The notes under the pieces: generated by a model
Told to the model about the DNA's origin: nothing
Seen by the model: the letters and a program-made list of their open reading frames with translations, nothing else
Databases searched by the model: none
Shown here: in pieces, positions 52,792 through 62,164 of the stretch
How the letters are laid out: the number at the start of each line of letters is the position of its first letter
Position numbering within the stretch: position 1 is the first letter of the stretch
Assembly: GCA_029555205.1 (NCBI GenBank)
Contig: JAKPTB010000151.1
Coordinates: forward strand, 1-64,000
Direction: 5' to 3'
From: Bacillota bacterium
GTDB lineage: Bacteria; Bacillota; Desulfotomaculia; Desulfotomaculales; Pelotomaculaceae
Length of the DNA: 64,000 nt
Translations under genes and position numbers: made by a program

Positions 52792-53391
52792 CTAGTTAAG
52801 CCCAAGCAGTATATTGACGATCATACCATCGCCCCTGGACAGCCAGTTGTCAATCAGTGACTGTTCCAGGAGAGGTTTGACAATTTCCCTGCTTTTTTTA
52901 TTTTTTATAAGACCTGCTTCAAAGAGAACCCGGATATACACCTGTTTAACCTTGTAAAAGGTGTATTCACGCCAGGCAGCCAACTGCTCGCTCTGTTCCT
53001 TTTTTCTGGCGAAGAAGATATGAAAGTCTTTATCGGCCAGGGTGTAGTCCCTGATAATGAGTTTCTCTTTAAACACTTCGTTCATAAATTCAAAAAACAG
53101 CCGGTCGGTTTTCATGATGGCGTAGACAACAATCAGTTTTCCTGTCTCCACGCTTCCATAAACCAACTGCTGTAGTAAGTACTCGTCCAAAGCCTTCATT
53201 CTTTTTAAGACCATCCGCGCCAGTTCTTTTTTGCGTTCGTCGGTAGTGGCCTGAAAGATGTTGTCGCGCACAGCTTTTTCTTTGATTTCAGCATGACTGA
53301 AGCCCTGCAAGGCCAGTGCTGACACTTTTTTTAGCTCGATGAAAGTAAAAGGAGCTTTTTCAATTTTTGCGCTGTATCGTATTTCCTTCAC
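52792..53391 (-). CDS. brxA: BREX protein BrxA (DUF1819)
   Basis: 199 residues, the usual DUF1819 length. Conserved pieces are PFTFIELKKVSALALQGFSHAEIKE, LVYGSVETGKLIVVYAIMKTDRLFFEFMNEVF and a C-terminal HTH-like region (QSLIDNWLSRGDGMIVNILLGLN). First gene of the BREX operon. The GTG start follows AGAAGAGG by six nt. Confidence 0.94.
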   Translation of the reverse strand: MKEIRYSAKIEKAPFTFIELKKVSALALQGFSHAEIKEKAVRDNIFQATTDERKKELARMVLKRMKALDEYLLQQLVYGSVETGKLIVVYAIMKTDRLFFEFMNEVFKEKLIIRDYTLADKDFHIFFARKKEQSEQLAAWREYTFYKVKQVYIRVLFEAGLIKNKKSREIVKPLLEQSLIDNWLSRGDGMIVNILLGLN

Positions 53392-53423
53392 TGATTACCT
53401 CTTCTTTTGGGATATTATTATTA

Positions 53424-53452
53424 ATTATAACAAAAATTTTCTAAAATGTTAT
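53424..53452 (-). promoter_or_regulatory. Candidate promoter of the BREX operon
   Basis: On the minus strand ATAACA, 17 nt, TATAAT in a very AT-rich stretch 33 nt before brxA. Confidence 0.55.
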
Positions 53453-53473
53453 CATCTATCACTGTATAACCCG

Positions 53474-53502
53474 GAAGGGGGAGCGCTACTGGCTCCCCCT
53501 TC
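53474..53502 (-). terminator. Strong hairpin between the VOC gene and the BREX operon
   Basis: GAAGGGGGAGC and GCTCCCCCTTC form a perfect 11-bp stem with a 7-nt loop. There is no long U tract on either strand. It should insulate the defence operon. Confidence 0.6.
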
Positions 53503-53569
53503 GTATAAATATTTTGGGAGCAGGGTATCTACGGACAAATGACAAATATGCCCGAAGACTTTTTAAGCC

Positions 53570-53593
53570 GCCGGGGTTTACCCGCACCCCGGC
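53570..53593 (-). terminator. Hairpin after the VOC gene
   Basis: GCCGGGGT and ACCCCGGC pair on the minus strand 9 nt after the stop, with GGCTTAAAAAG behind. Confidence 0.5.
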
Positions 53594-53601
53594 ACAAGAT
53601 A

Positions 53602-54066
53602 CTACAAGCATTGTTTTACAAATTCCTCCGGCATTAAGATACGTTTTGCAGTTTCTTCAACAGACAACCCTTTTCTTAAAAACCTTCTTGCTACACTTTC
53701 CATGGATTCACCAACTTCAATAATGTGCATGTCCGGGTCATAAAACCTCATAACGCGCTGCCCCCAGGGCTGTTCTTTGATCCCATGGATGAATTCCACA
53801 GAATCGTCCTCTTTGAGCTTTTCAATTATTGTATCCAAATCATCTTCCTCAAAATATAGTTCGCTATTATTTGATTTTTTGGTTATTTTATCCGGGCTCA
53901 AATCAAGTAACTCAAAAAAATGTGATTTCAAATGTATTGAAAAGCCACCCTCAAAAGCAATATTTTCACCAAAATCATGTTTTACTTTTTGATTAAGTAC
54001 ATTTTCGTAAAACCGTCTTGAAGTATTAATATCATCAACAACAATAAGTGGACATATAAATTTCAT
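53602..54066 (-). CDS. VOC superfamily (glyoxalase/bleomycin-resistance-like) protein
   Basis: 154 residues. The first beta-alpha-beta unit is FICPLIVVDDINTSRRFYENVLNQKV. The second unit, GIKEQPWGQRVMRFYDPDMHIIEVGE, carries the usual Glu metal-ligand position. A short helical tail follows. Small-molecule isomerase, dioxygenase or drug-binding; the substrate cannot be told. The gene is AT-rich and stands alone, next to the BREX operon. Confidence 0.85.
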   Translation of the reverse strand: MKFICPLIVVDDINTSRRFYENVLNQKVKHDFGENIAFEGGFSIHLKSHFFELLDLSPDKITKKSNNSELYFEEDDLDTIIEKLKEDDSVEFIHGIKEQPWGQRVMRFYDPDMHIIEVGESMESVARRFLRKGLSVEETAKRILMPEEFVKQCL

Positions 54067-54184
54067 TCTATTACCTTCTTTCTTTGGAAAAGAGCTTCAC
54101 AGTTTAGTGTCTCAATATGGCCCCATGGCCTCACTGTCTCTATCATTAATAACTCCACTATTTGCCAATGTCCAATATGCGTGT

Positions 54185-54853
54185 TTATTCCCAGTACCAG
54201 CCTTCTTCACCTATTAGAGGCACGAAGACTACCTCCCCCATTTTTTCCTCCGAGAAGCCGCCGTCCTCACCACGCCGGACCAGCATCAACTCCTGGCATT
54301 GCCTTTCACCCGCGGGAACGACCAGGCGCCCGCCCGGTTTCAGCTGATTGCACAGTGATTTGGGTACCGCAGGTGCACCGGCTGATACAAGGATACCATC
54401 GAAGGGCGCTTCTTCCGGCCACCCTTTAGTTCCGTCACCAACCCGGGTGATTATATTCCCGTAGTTCAGGGCTTGAAAAACCTCCTGTGCTTTGGCGGCC
54501 AGGCTCGCATGGCGTTCGATGGTATAGACCATCGCAACCATTTGGGCCAGAACAGCCGCTGCATAGCCGGAGCCGGTTCCAATTTCCAAAACCCTGTCTC
54601 CCGGAGAAGGTTCCAGGAGTTCAGCCATGAGCGCAACAATGTAAGGCTGGCTAATTGTCTGTCCTTCTCCGATGGGCAGTGGCCCGTCAAGATAGGCATA
54701 TTTCTGTAAATTGGCAGGAACAAAACAGTGGCGGGGCACCGCAAGCATACTTTGAAGAACAGCCTCGTTTTTGATACCGCGAAGCTTAAGCTGGTTTTCA
54801 ACCATAAGACGGCGTTCTCTCAACCACTTATCAGAGCTGTTGAAATCAAACAC
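54185..54853 (-). CDS. pcm: Protein-L-isoaspartate O-methyltransferase
   Basis: 222-residue cytoplasmic repair enzyme using SAM. Motifs are PRHCFVP, IGEGQTISQPYIVALMAELL, the SAM motif VLEIGTGSGYAAAVLAQM, and PFDGILVSAGAPAVPKSLCNQLKPGGRLVVP. Normal length. The ATG is preceded by AAACAGGGGGGTGTTTG. The annotated M starts MFDFNSSDKW, and the exact start could differ by a few codons. Confidence 0.95.
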   Translation of the reverse strand: MFDFNSSDKWLRERRLMVENQLKLRGIKNEAVLQSMLAVPRHCFVPANLQKYAYLDGPLPIGEGQTISQPYIVALMAELLEPSPGDRVLEIGTGSGYAAAVLAQMVAMVYTIERHASLAAKAQEVFQALNYGNIITRVGDGTKGWPEEAPFDGILVSAGAPAVPKSLCNQLKPGGRLVVPAGERQCQELMLVRRGEDGGFSEEKMGEVVFVPLIGEEGWYWE

Positions 54854-55078
54854 CCCCCTGTTTGTTCCTATATGTATTTGTTCCTTCTTTATTCCTGGCT
54901 ATTCTGGAAAACCTTGAATTATCCTGCCGTAACCCACAAAAACAATTTTACGGAGGAAGTCCTGTGATATATTAAAAGTATAGAACTATGGGCCGGCGTA
55001 GAAAATATAGAAACTGGTTGTAAAACCACTATAATTCTAATATGATGAGGTAAAAATCAACAGCCTGGAGGAAACATT

Positions 55079-55843
55079 GTGCTCGATCCGGTTGCCGTTC
55101 AAATAGGACCTATAACCATCTACTGGTATGGGATTATTATGACTTCCGCCTTCGTCGTGGGGACAGCCCTGGCTTATTCCAACGCATCCCGTAAAGGTAT
55201 TAATCCTGAACATGTTTTAAATATGTTGATCTTGATTATACCTGCGGCAATTATTATGGCCAGGCTCTACTATGTGGTTTTTAGCTGGGATTATTATAAA
55301 CTCAATCCCCTGGAGATATTTGCCACCTGGCATGGCGGCCTGGCCATTCACGGGGGTCTGCTCGGAGGCTTTCTTGCCGGCTATTATTACGTGCGCAAAC
55401 ACAAACTGGATTTTTGGAAATTCAGTGATATCTTTGCGCCCAGTATTATTCTGGGCCAGGCCATAGGGCGTTGGGGCAATTTCATGAACCAGGAAGCCTA
55501 CGGCGGCCCGGTAACAATGGAATATATCAGCCGCTTTCCGGAATTCATCCAGAATCAAATGTTCATTAACGGACAATATTACCACCCCACTTTTTTGTAC
55601 GAATCCGTCTGGAACCTGTTTGTCTTTGCTCTTTTAATGGTTTTAATCCGGCGAAGCCATATCCCGGGCCAAATTTTTCTATCATATCTGGCCCTGTATT
55701 CCGCCGGACGGTTCTTCATTGAGGGGTTGCGCATGGACAGCCTGTACCTGGGACCGTTCAGGGTTGCTCAACTGGTCAGTCTTGTTTTAATTGCTGCCGC
55801 TGTCACTCTGTACCTGAGACTAAAACGGCTTAAGGAAAATTAA
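55079..55843 (+). CDS. lgt: Prolipoprotein diacylglyceryl transferase
   Basis: 254-residue integral membrane enzyme that lipidates lipoprotein cysteines. Motifs are WYGIIMTSAFVVG, HGGLAIHGGLLGGFLAGY with the essential His, and GRWGNFMNQEAYG. About seven hydrophobic segments. The start is GTG with GGAGG five nt before it. Confidence 0.97.
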   Translation: MLDPVAVQIGPITIYWYGIIMTSAFVVGTALAYSNASRKGINPEHVLNMLILIIPAAIIMARLYYVVFSWDYYKLNPLEIFATWHGGLAIHGGLLGGFLAGYYYVRKHKLDFWKFSDIFAPSIILGQAIGRWGNFMNQEAYGGPVTMEYISRFPEFIQNQMFINGQYYHPTFLYESVWNLFVFALLMVLIRRSHIPGQIFLSYLALYSAGRFFIEGLRMDSLYLGPFRVAQLVSLVLIAAAVTLYLRLKRLKEN

Positions 55844-55938
55844 TCATGCAGAATATCAACGGCACGAATACTGCCTGTAACAGAACACTCCTTAAAAACA
55901 TATTATAAAAAAAAGTTTATATAAGGAGGTCGTACCTT

Positions 55939-56058
55939 ATGGCGTTTGGCACCGGAGGAGGCGTGGGCGGCGGTATATCCGGTTCGTTCAGCTTCAATTT
56001 CTTCTTCACGTTCTTCATTATCATAATTATTATCTTCTTCCTATTCGGCTTCATCTAA
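55939..56058 (+). CDS. Tiny Gly-rich membrane peptide (YjcZ-like), 39 residues
   Basis: Too short for the ORF track. MAFGTGGGVGGGISGSFSFN is followed by an almost pure Phe/Ile segment (FFFTFFIIIIIIFFLFGFI). An AAGGAGG site lies eight nt upstream and a terminator follows at once, so it is clearly a gene. The layout (Gly-rich head plus one hydrophobic helix) resembles small YjcZ-type sporulation/coat peptides of Bacilli; homology is not proven. Confidence 0.8.
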   Translation: MAFGTGGGVGGGISGSFSFNFFFTFFIIIIIIFFLFGFI

Positions 56059-56073
56059 AAGAACATAACAATA

Positions 56074-56107
56074 AACGGGGTGGTTTTAGTAACTGCCCCG
56101 TTTTTAT
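56074..56107 (+). terminator. Terminator of the tiny peptide gene
   Basis: AACGGGG and CCCCGTT pair around a 15-nt loop, followed by TTTTATTCT. Confidence 0.85.
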
Positions 56108-56229
56108 TCTCTTGCAGTTGATATTCTCATGTATTGGGTGCATCTAAGCTTCTCTAGATTAATACCGCCTTAGGACCATATCCCATATCCCGGCGGCTTT
56201 ACCCTGCTCTTCCCGGGTCCATATTCCCA

Positions 56230-56258
56230 TTGACACAATAAATAACCTGTGGTATCTT
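56230..56258 (+). promoter_or_regulatory. Promoter of the marR-mate operon, with a nearby palindrome
   Basis: TTGACA, 17 nt, TATCTT. In the leader at about 56287-56310 TACTTAATATTAGTATTCCAAGTA has dyad symmetry and could be the MarR operator. Confidence 0.6.
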
Positions 56259-56326
56259 ATGTTGTATTCTTATAATTTGTCAGTTTACTTAATATTAGTA
56301 TTCCAAGTATATAGCGGTGGTGTTTC

Positions 56327-56782
56327 ATGAATTTCCAGGAAGCTAAAGAATTAAATGATTTATTGTTTACCTTTTTTGGTATCTTTCACGAAAAATTCCT
56401 ATCCCGTTACCGCCGTTATTATGAATGCTACCCCATGCTCAAGAAGAATCATGTAAAGATTATCAGTGTATTATATCAGCATAAACACCTGATTCCAACC
56501 GAAATCGGCAAGTTGCTGGATATCGAGAGAGGCAGCCTGACGGCACTGATCGACCAGTTGGAAGAAATGGGTCTGGTTAAGCGCTGTAATGATCCCATGG
56601 ACAGGCGAAAATCACTGATCTCTCTCACTCCTGCCGGAAGATGTGAAATGAATAAAATCATGGATAATTATATCCGGAACCTGAGCGTTTTTTTCCAGGA
56701 CGCCGACCCCGGGGAACTGAAACAGTTTACGGCAAGCTTGCGTTTTGCAGTGGAATTTATGAAAAAACTACGGGTGGACTAA
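56327..56782 (+). CDS. MarR family transcriptional regulator
   Basis: 151 residues with a winged helix: KNHVKIISVLYQHKHLIPTEIGKLLDIERGSLTALIDQLEEMGLVKRCNDPMDRRKSLISLTPAG. The DxRxK wing is intact. It stops two bases before the MATE transporter, so the pair is one operon and the regulator most likely controls it in response to a toxic ligand. Confidence 0.94.
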   Translation: MNFQEAKELNDLLFTFFGIFHEKFLSRYRRYYECYPMLKKNHVKIISVLYQHKHLIPTEIGKLLDIERGSLTALIDQLEEMGLVKRCNDPMDRRKSLISLTPAGRCEMNKIMDNYIRNLSVFFQDADPGELKQFTASLRFAVEFMKKLRVD

Positions 56783-56783
56783 A

Positions 56784-58181
56784 ATGAATAACAGCATGGA
56801 AATGCGCGATCAGAACATTAACAAACTGCTGTGGAAATTTTCCCTGCCTGCTATAATAGCAATGCTCGTCAACGCACTTTACAACATTGTGGACAGGATC
56901 TTCGTGGGGCGTGGAATCGGCTCGATAGCCATTGCGGCAACAACCGTAGCTTTCCCGCTCATGATTATTCTCCTGGCTGTTTCTATTTTGATTGGAATAG
57001 GCGCCACGGCTTTGATTTCAATCCGGCTGGGGCAGCAGAAAATAGAAGAAGCAGAAAAAGTGGCCGGTAACGCCGCTGTAATGTTAGTTATCTTGCCGTT
57101 GATTATAACAGTAATCTATCTGCTCTTTCCCGAGCCGATCCTGGTGTTCTTCGGGGCAAGCCCGGAGGTTTTACCCTACGCCCGGGATTTCGTTCATATT
57201 ATAATGCTGGGATCTGTTTTTGGTTCCCTCGGTATGGGTATGAACAACTTTATCAGGGCGGAGGGCAATCCCAGGCTGTCTATGTTGACTCAAGTCACCG
57301 GCGCGTTAATAAACTGTGTTTTAAACTATATTTTCATTTTCAAACTGGGACTGGGAATTAAAGGGTCGGCTCTAGCTACTGTTTCCGGTCAACTGATTTC
57401 AACAATCTGGGTGTTGAGTTATTACCTGTCTGGCCGCAGCGTGGTTAAAATCAGGCCGAAAAACCTTAAGCTGCAGCTGCCGATTCTTCTCAGTATTGTC
57501 TCCATCGGCTTTGCTCCCTTTGGTATGCAAATAGCCCACAGTATCCAGCAATCCATCCTAAACAAAACCCTCCTGGTTTATGGCGGGGATCTGGCTCTTT
57601 CGGCCGTGGGCATTATGATGAGTATAGCCGCCTTAATGTTCATGCCCATTGTGGGACTCAGTCAGGGGGCCCAGCCCCTCATCGGTTTTAACTACGGCGC
57701 CCGGCAATACCACAGGGTTAAAGAAACCTTTAAAAAAGCTATAGTGGCCGCAACCTGCATTGCCCTAACCGGCTACCTGGTAATGAATATCTGGCCGGTC
57801 CAAATTGTAGGCCTGTTCAGTAAAGGAGATACTGCTCTTACAGAATTAACCTCCGGCGCCATGCTGACTTTCTTTGCGATGTTTCCGGTTGTAGGGTTTC
57901 AAATAATTGGTTCAAACTATTTTCAGGCCGTGGGCAAGCCGGTTCAATCCACCATTCTCAGCATGTCCAGACAGGTCCTGCTGTTTATCCCCCTTCTTCT
58001 GATTCTGCCGCATTTTTGGGGAATCGACGGAGTATGGAGAACAGCACCTATTGCTGACGGCCTGGCGGTAATCCTGACGGCCACCCTTGTTTTCCTGGAA
58101 ATGAAAAATCTGCCGAAAAGCCAACCTCTGGATGAATCCCTTGAACAGCACGGAAAGATCGTGGTAAGTTCTACGAAATAG
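56784..58181 (+). CDS. MATE family efflux transporter
   Basis: 465-residue inner-membrane protein with about 12 hydrophobic segments in two halves. Characteristic parts are LWKFSLPAIIAMLVNALYNIVDRIFVGRGIG and GLSQGAQPLIGFNYGARQY. Cation-coupled drug or metabolite export. Co-transcribed with the MarR regulator. Confidence 0.95.
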   Translation: MNNSMEMRDQNINKLLWKFSLPAIIAMLVNALYNIVDRIFVGRGIGSIAIAATTVAFPLMIILLAVSILIGIGATALISIRLGQQKIEEAEKVAGNAAVMLVILPLIITVIYLLFPEPILVFFGASPEVLPYARDFVHIIMLGSVFGSLGMGMNNFIRAEGNPRLSMLTQVTGALINCVLNYIFIFKLGLGIKGSALATVSGQLISTIWVLSYYLSGRSVVKIRPKNLKLQLPILLSIVSIGFAPFGMQIAHSIQQSILNKTLLVYGGDLALSAVGIMMSIAALMFMPIVGLSQGAQPLIGFNYGARQYHRVKETFKKAIVAATCIALTGYLVMNIWPVQIVGLFSKGDTALTELTSGAMLTFFAMFPVVGFQIIGSNYFQAVGKPVQSTILSMSRQVLLFIPLLLILPHFWGIDGVWRTAPIADGLAVILTATLVFLEMKNLPKSQPLDESLEQHGKIVVSSTK

Positions 58182-58304
58182 ATAAACTATAGAGACGGGA
58201 GCAATAATCCGTGAGAGTTACAACTAATAAGCTCCTGCAGCCACAACCAACATATTTATTTGATTTTTGCCTGGCTATAAAGAAGACAAATAAATAGAAT
58301 AAAT

Positions 58305-58348
58305 AAAATTAAACCTCACGGAACCAGGAACCTGTGAGGTTAATTTTA
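58305..58348. terminator. Bidirectional terminator between the MATE gene and copZ
   Basis: AAATTAAACCTCAC pairs with GTGAGGTTAATTT (one bulge), with T-rich tails on both sides. Confidence 0.8.
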
Positions 58349-58362
58349 TGCGATGATCATGT

Positions 58363-58563
58363 TTAACCTACCACTTCATACCCGGCTTCTTCAATGGCTT
58401 CAGCCAGTTTTTCACGTGCGGCGGTGCCGGTGACCACAACTTCCTTTTTCTCCAGATCCACCTGTACTTTTTCTACTCCGGCGATCCCTTTCAGGGCTTC
58501 TTCCACAGCCTTCCGGCAATGGCTGCAGCTCATGCCCTCGACAGTGAGTTTAATCTCTTCCAT
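58363..58563 (-). CDS. copZ: Copper chaperone (HMA domain)
   Basis: 66-residue ferredoxin-like HMA protein with the Cu(I) site GMSCSHC. It hands copper to the CopA ATPase encoded just upstream (28-nt gap). Cytoplasmic. RBS GGAGG before the ATG. Confidence 0.95.
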   Translation of the reverse strand: MEEIKLTVEGMSCSHCRKAVEEALKGIAGVEKVQVDLEKKEVVVTGTAAREKLAEAIEEAGYEVVG

Positions 58564-58591
58564 TTTTTCACCTCCTCTATGGACTCCCTTG

Positions 58592-61024
58592 TTACGCCTC
58601 AGGGTTGTAACGTTTTAAGAGCAGGGAGTTGGTTACCACGGAAACTGAACTGAAGGCCATAGCCAGGCCTGCCATGACGGGGGTGAAGATGCCAAAGATG
58701 GCCAGGGGAATGCCTGCCAGGTTATAGAAAAAGGCCCAGAAGAGGTTTTGCTTGATCTTCCGCAGGGTCTGCCGGGACAGTTTGATGGCATGGACAATGG
58801 AGCGCAGGTCGCCGCTGATCAGGGTGATCGAAGCGCTTTCCATGGCCACGTCTGTACCCGTTCCTATGGCCATTCCCGTATCGGCGGTGGCCAGAGCGGG
58901 CGCGTCGTTGATTCCGTCTCCCACCATGGCCACAACCCTGCCGGCTTTTTTCAGTTTGTTGATTTCTTCGGCCTTATTTTCAGGCAGCACTTCAGCCATC
59001 ACATGCTGGATACCCACCTGCCGGGCAATGGCCCGGGCCGTCCGTTCCTGGTCTCCAGAGAGCATGTAGACCTCCAGGCCCAACTGCTTGAGCCCGGCAA
59101 TGGCCTCGGCGGAGTGCTCTTTGACCGTATCAGCCACTGCAACCAGCCCGGCCAGACGGTCGTCGGCCATTACCACCAGCACGGTTTTTCCCTCTTCCTC
59201 CCAGCGGTTTTTTGTCGGCAACACCACAGATAGATCCACATGCCTGGAACCCGCCAGTTTCTCGTTCCCGACGTGCCAGACCAGGCCGCCGGCCCGGAAA
59301 CGAATGCCCTTTCCTGGAAAGGCCTCGAAATCCCTGGCTTCCAGGGTCAAATCAAGCCCAGCCTCCCGGGCCCGCCTTACTACTGCCTGCCCCACAGGGT
59401 GTTCCGACTTGCTTTCTCCCGCCGCCACCGTCTGCAAGAGTTCCTTTTCTTCGAAGGGCGGCAGGACCAGCAGGTCGGTCACCGAGGGTTCCCCCCTGGT
59501 GATGGTGCCGGTCTTGTCCAGCACCACGGTATCAATCTTCCCGGCTCGCTCCAGGTGCTCACCGCCCTTGATTAAAATCCCCTTTTCCGCGCCAAGCCCC
59601 GTGCCCACCATGATCGCGGTGGGGGTGGCCAACCCCAGGGCGCAGGGACAGGCAATGACCAGTACCGTAATCATGCGCACCATGGCGGTTGTGGCATCCG
59701 CTCCGGCCAGGTACCAGCCGCCGAAGGTGAGCAGGGCCACAACCACCACCACGGGTACGAAGATCCCGGAAACCCTGTCCGCCAGCCGCTGGATGGGCGC
59801 TTTGGAACCCTGGGCAGCCTCCACCAGGCGGATAATCCTGGCCAGGGCCGTGTCTTCGCCCACCCTGGTGGCCCTGAAGGTGAAGCTGCCCTGCTTATTA
59901 ATTGAAGCGCCGATTACTTCGTCGCCCGGCCCTTTGTCCACCGGTACGCTCTCCCCGGTGAGCACGGACTGGTCTACGCTGGAATGTCCCTCAACGATAA
60001 CCCCGTCTACGGGAATCCGCTCTCCCGGCCGGACCAGAACAAGGTCGCCCGGCTCAACCTCTTCCACGGGTATATCTTCTGCGAGCCCGTTCCGGATGAC
60101 CCGGGCTGTCCTGGCCTGCAGGTCCATGAGCTTCTTGATGGCCTCCGAGGTTCTCCCCCGGGCTGCCGCCTCCAGCAGCCTGCCCAGCAGGATTAAGGTG
60201 ATGACTACGGCAGCGGACTCAAAGTATAAGGGGCTCCAGCCCATGAGCACCGCTGCCAGGCTGTAAAAATAAGCGGTGGAAGTGCCCAGCGCCACCAGCA
60301 CGTCCATGTTGGCCCCACCTGTCTTGAGGGCGTGGTAGGACCCGCGGTAAAACTGCCACCCGGCCACGAACTGAACCGGCGTAGCTAAAGCCAGTTGAAG
60401 CCAGGGGTCTAGCATGAAATGATGCCAGCCGGCCAGTTCAGCCACCATCATCCAGAGCAGGGGCAAAGAAAAGCAGACCGCCAGCGCAAGCCTGAACTGC
60501 TGCAGGCGGATCTCCCTTTGCCTGGCCTGCTTCTCCTCATCCCCGGCTGGATCAGCAGCCCGGCGCGCCTGGTAACCCAGTTTCTCCACCGCCCGGCGCA
60601 GTTCACCAATTGATGTCAGGCCTGGTATATATGTTATGCTTGCCCTGCCGGTGGCCAGGTTCACTGCCGCCCGCTGCACGCCGGGCAGGGATTTTAACTT
60701 TTTCTCCACCCTGGCCGAACAGGCCGCGCAGGTCATACCCGATACGGCCAGTTCCAATTCCTCTCCGGCCACCTCATAGCCAATAGCCCGGATCCTTTCC
60801 ACTATGTCGCCCGGCGTGATCCGGCCGGGATCGTAGGTAAACGTCCCCTTCCCCAGGGCCAGATTGACGCCCGCCTCCAGGACACCCGGTATTTTCCTAA
60901 GCTCCCGCTCCACCCTGGCCGAACAGGCCGCGCAGGTCATACCGGTGATGGGCAGGGATATTGTTTTGTAAGTCTGTCCGTTCCCCTTGTTTGCTGCCGC
61001 TCCAGCTTCCACAGCCTGTCCCAT
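58592..61024 (-). CDS. copA: Copper-translocating P-type ATPase
   Basis: 810 residues. Two N-terminal HMA domains each carry [12 protein letters not shown]. Eight hydrophobic segments follow, with the transport motif [10 protein letters not shown] near residue 460, DKTGTIT near 503, the HP motif (SEHPVGQA) and [10 protein letters not shown]. Exports Cu(I). The ATG (MGQAVEAG) is eight nt after GGAGG; the ORF track took a TTG two codons before. Confidence 0.97.
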   Translation of the reverse strand: MGQAVEAGAAANKGNGQTYKTISLPITGMTCAACSARVERELRKIPGVLEAGVNLALGKGTFTYDPGRITPGDIVERIRAIGYEVAGEELELAVSGMTCAACSARVEKKLKSLPGVQRAAVNLATGRASITYIPGLTSIGELRRAVEKLGYQARRAADPAGDEEKQARQREIRLQQFRLALAVCFSLPLLWMMVAELAGWHHFMLDPWLQLALATPVQFVAGWQFYRGSYHALKTGGANMDVLVALGTSTAYFYSLAAVLMGWSPLYFESAAVVITLILLGRLLEAAARGRTSEAIKKLMDLQARTARVIRNGLAEDIPVEEVEPGDLVLVRPGERIPVDGVIVEGHSSVDQSVLTGESVPVDKGPGDEVIGASINKQGSFTFRATRVGEDTALARIIRLVEAAQGSKAPIQRLADRVSGIFVPVVVVVALLTFGGWYLAGADATTAMVRMITVLVIACPCALGLATPTAIMVGTGLGAEKGILIKGGEHLERAGKIDTVVLDKTGTITRGEPSVTDLLVLPPFEEKELLQTVAAGESKSEHPVGQAVVRRAREAGLDLTLEARDFEAFPGKGIRFRAGGLVWHVGNEKLAGSRHVDLSVVLPTKNRWEEEGKTVLVVMADDRLAGLVAVADTVKEHSAEAIAGLKQLGLEVYMLSGDQERTARAIARQVGIQHVMAEVLPENKAEEINKLKKAGRVVAMVGDGINDAPALATADTGMAIGTGTDVAMESASITLISGDLRSIVHAIKLSRQTLRKIKQNLFWAFFYNLAGIPLAIFGIFTPVMAGLAMAFSSVSVVTNSLLLKRYNPEA

Positions 61025-61131
61025 GTTCAATTCCTCCGTTGTTCAGGTGTTATTATCTAAGTCGCATATAAGTCGCAGCACCAGGCAGGCACACCCGGTA
61101 TTAGTTAATTCCTCCGGTTTTTTCTAACCTT

Positions 61132-61187
61132 TTTACTGTTTATAATTTACTGTTTAAATTATAAATTTACTGTTAATAATTTACTTT
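61132..61187. repeat. Short AT-rich direct repeats between csoR and copA
   Basis: Four copies of a TTTACTGTTtAtAA-like unit in succession. No gene. Confidence 0.6.
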
Positions 61188-61212
61188 TTTCAGCCGGAGA
61201 GGAAACTGCCGC

Positions 61213-61551
61213 CTATTTATTAATCAGTCTGAAGACTGTTTTGGTTAATTCATTAATGACCTCGTCATCACCGGCTATGAGTTGTTCCTTGATACAGGTT
61301 TTCATATGCTTTTCCAGTAAGAGCCTGGCCGCTCCGTTTAGAGCGGACTGAACGGAAGCTATCTGATTCAATACGCTGTCACAGTATACTCCTTCTTCGA
61401 TCATCCTTTTGATCCCCCTGATCTGTCCTTCAATGCGGTTGAGGCGGATGACAAGCTCCTGTACTGTTTTTTCCTCCTGCCAGCTTCTGCGTTTGTTCTC
61501 GTCTCCGTTATGGCAATCGGGGCAATTGTTTTTCCCGTTTTGTTCACCCAT
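61213..61551 (-). CDS. csoR: Copper-sensing repressor CsoR
   Basis: 112-residue DUF156 helical regulator. The Cu(I) ligands C-H-C are visible in GVYCDSVLNQIASVQSAL and EKHMKTCIKEQL. The DNA-contact region RLNRIEGQIRGIKRMIEEG is intact. A Cys/His-rich N-terminus (CPDCHNGDENKRRS) precedes it. It releases DNA when copper binds. It lies upstream of copA on the same strand, with a CsoR-type box in front. Confidence 0.94.
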   Translation of the reverse strand: MGEQNGKNNCPDCHNGDENKRRSWQEEKTVQELVIRLNRIEGQIRGIKRMIEEGVYCDSVLNQIASVQSALNGAARLLLEKHMKTCIKEQLIAGDDEVINELTKTVFRLINK

Positions 61552-61580
61552 CTTCTCTCTTCAACCTCCAATTAAACATA

Positions 61581-61602
61581 TAGTACACCCCCCTATGCTA
61601 TG
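61581..61602 (-). promoter_or_regulatory. CsoR-type operator
   Basis: TAGTACACCCCCCTATGCTATG: a G/C-tract flanked by TA-rich arms, like the known TACCC-CC-TAGGGTA class of CsoR boxes. It is about 30 nt before csoR. Confidence 0.6.
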
Positions 61603-61609
61603 TGTCAAT

Positions 61610-62003
61610 AAATAATGCAGGCCTTAAAGCAACAAGCGAAGCAGCGCCTGCTCCGGCGGTGTCCTTTGCCACCGAATGATAAAATAGAACCACCCTGTTA
61701 AAATATAATAATGGCGCAAAACCTTCAAAAAAAATCATTACGATAGCAAAAAAACATGAGCAAAATGAGCAAAATACATGCCAGTCATTAAGCCTGTTCT
61801 TCCTTCCCGGCCTTCAGACCCGCTCCCTGGTCCCGGCTGAAAAAACCACAAAACACGCTGGGAAGCCGGCTGCTACGGCCAGCTCTCCCGTATATTATGT
61901 CCCCTATGTTTCTGGCCGGATAATAAATGGGCATGTTTCTTCCTTCAAATTATTTTTTTCACAATATATATAAGAACAAAAAAAGAACAATATCATAAAT
62001 AAA
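61610..62003. other. Intergenic region between csoR and the carboxylase operon
   Basis: About 400 bases with no supported gene. It has scattered GC-rich pieces (GCCGGCTGCTACGGCC) and A-rich stretches. It probably holds nothing but spacer and upstream control sequence. Confidence 0.35.
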
Positions 62004-62032
62004 TTGCACTTTGTATACAATGCTCTTAATAT
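62004..62032 (+). promoter_or_regulatory. Candidate promoter of the carboxylase operon with a palindrome
   Basis: TTGCAC, 17 nt, TAATAT. The spacer holds the perfect 10-bp palindrome TTGTATACAA, a possible operator. The leader to the start codon is about 125 nt. Confidence 0.5.
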
Positions 62033-62164
62033 AAAATGTAACATCAATTCTTTAAGTTGTACTGGCTTTTGCTTGGCCTTATCTAATCCAATGCAAAGTG
62101 TTCAGGCATTAAAGCACTGGAGCGACGAAAGTCATTCCTGAAAAACTGGAGAGATGAACATAAT

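Noticed and set aside
37189-53600. att-type direct repeats bounding the BREX island
   Set aside because: I found no second copy of the tRNA-Sec 3' end near 53.5 kb and no integrase gene, so an integrative element is not demonstrated.
59088-60266. 392-codon plus-strand ORF opposite copA
   Set aside because: Ser/Thr/Arg-rich antisense frame of a certain gene.
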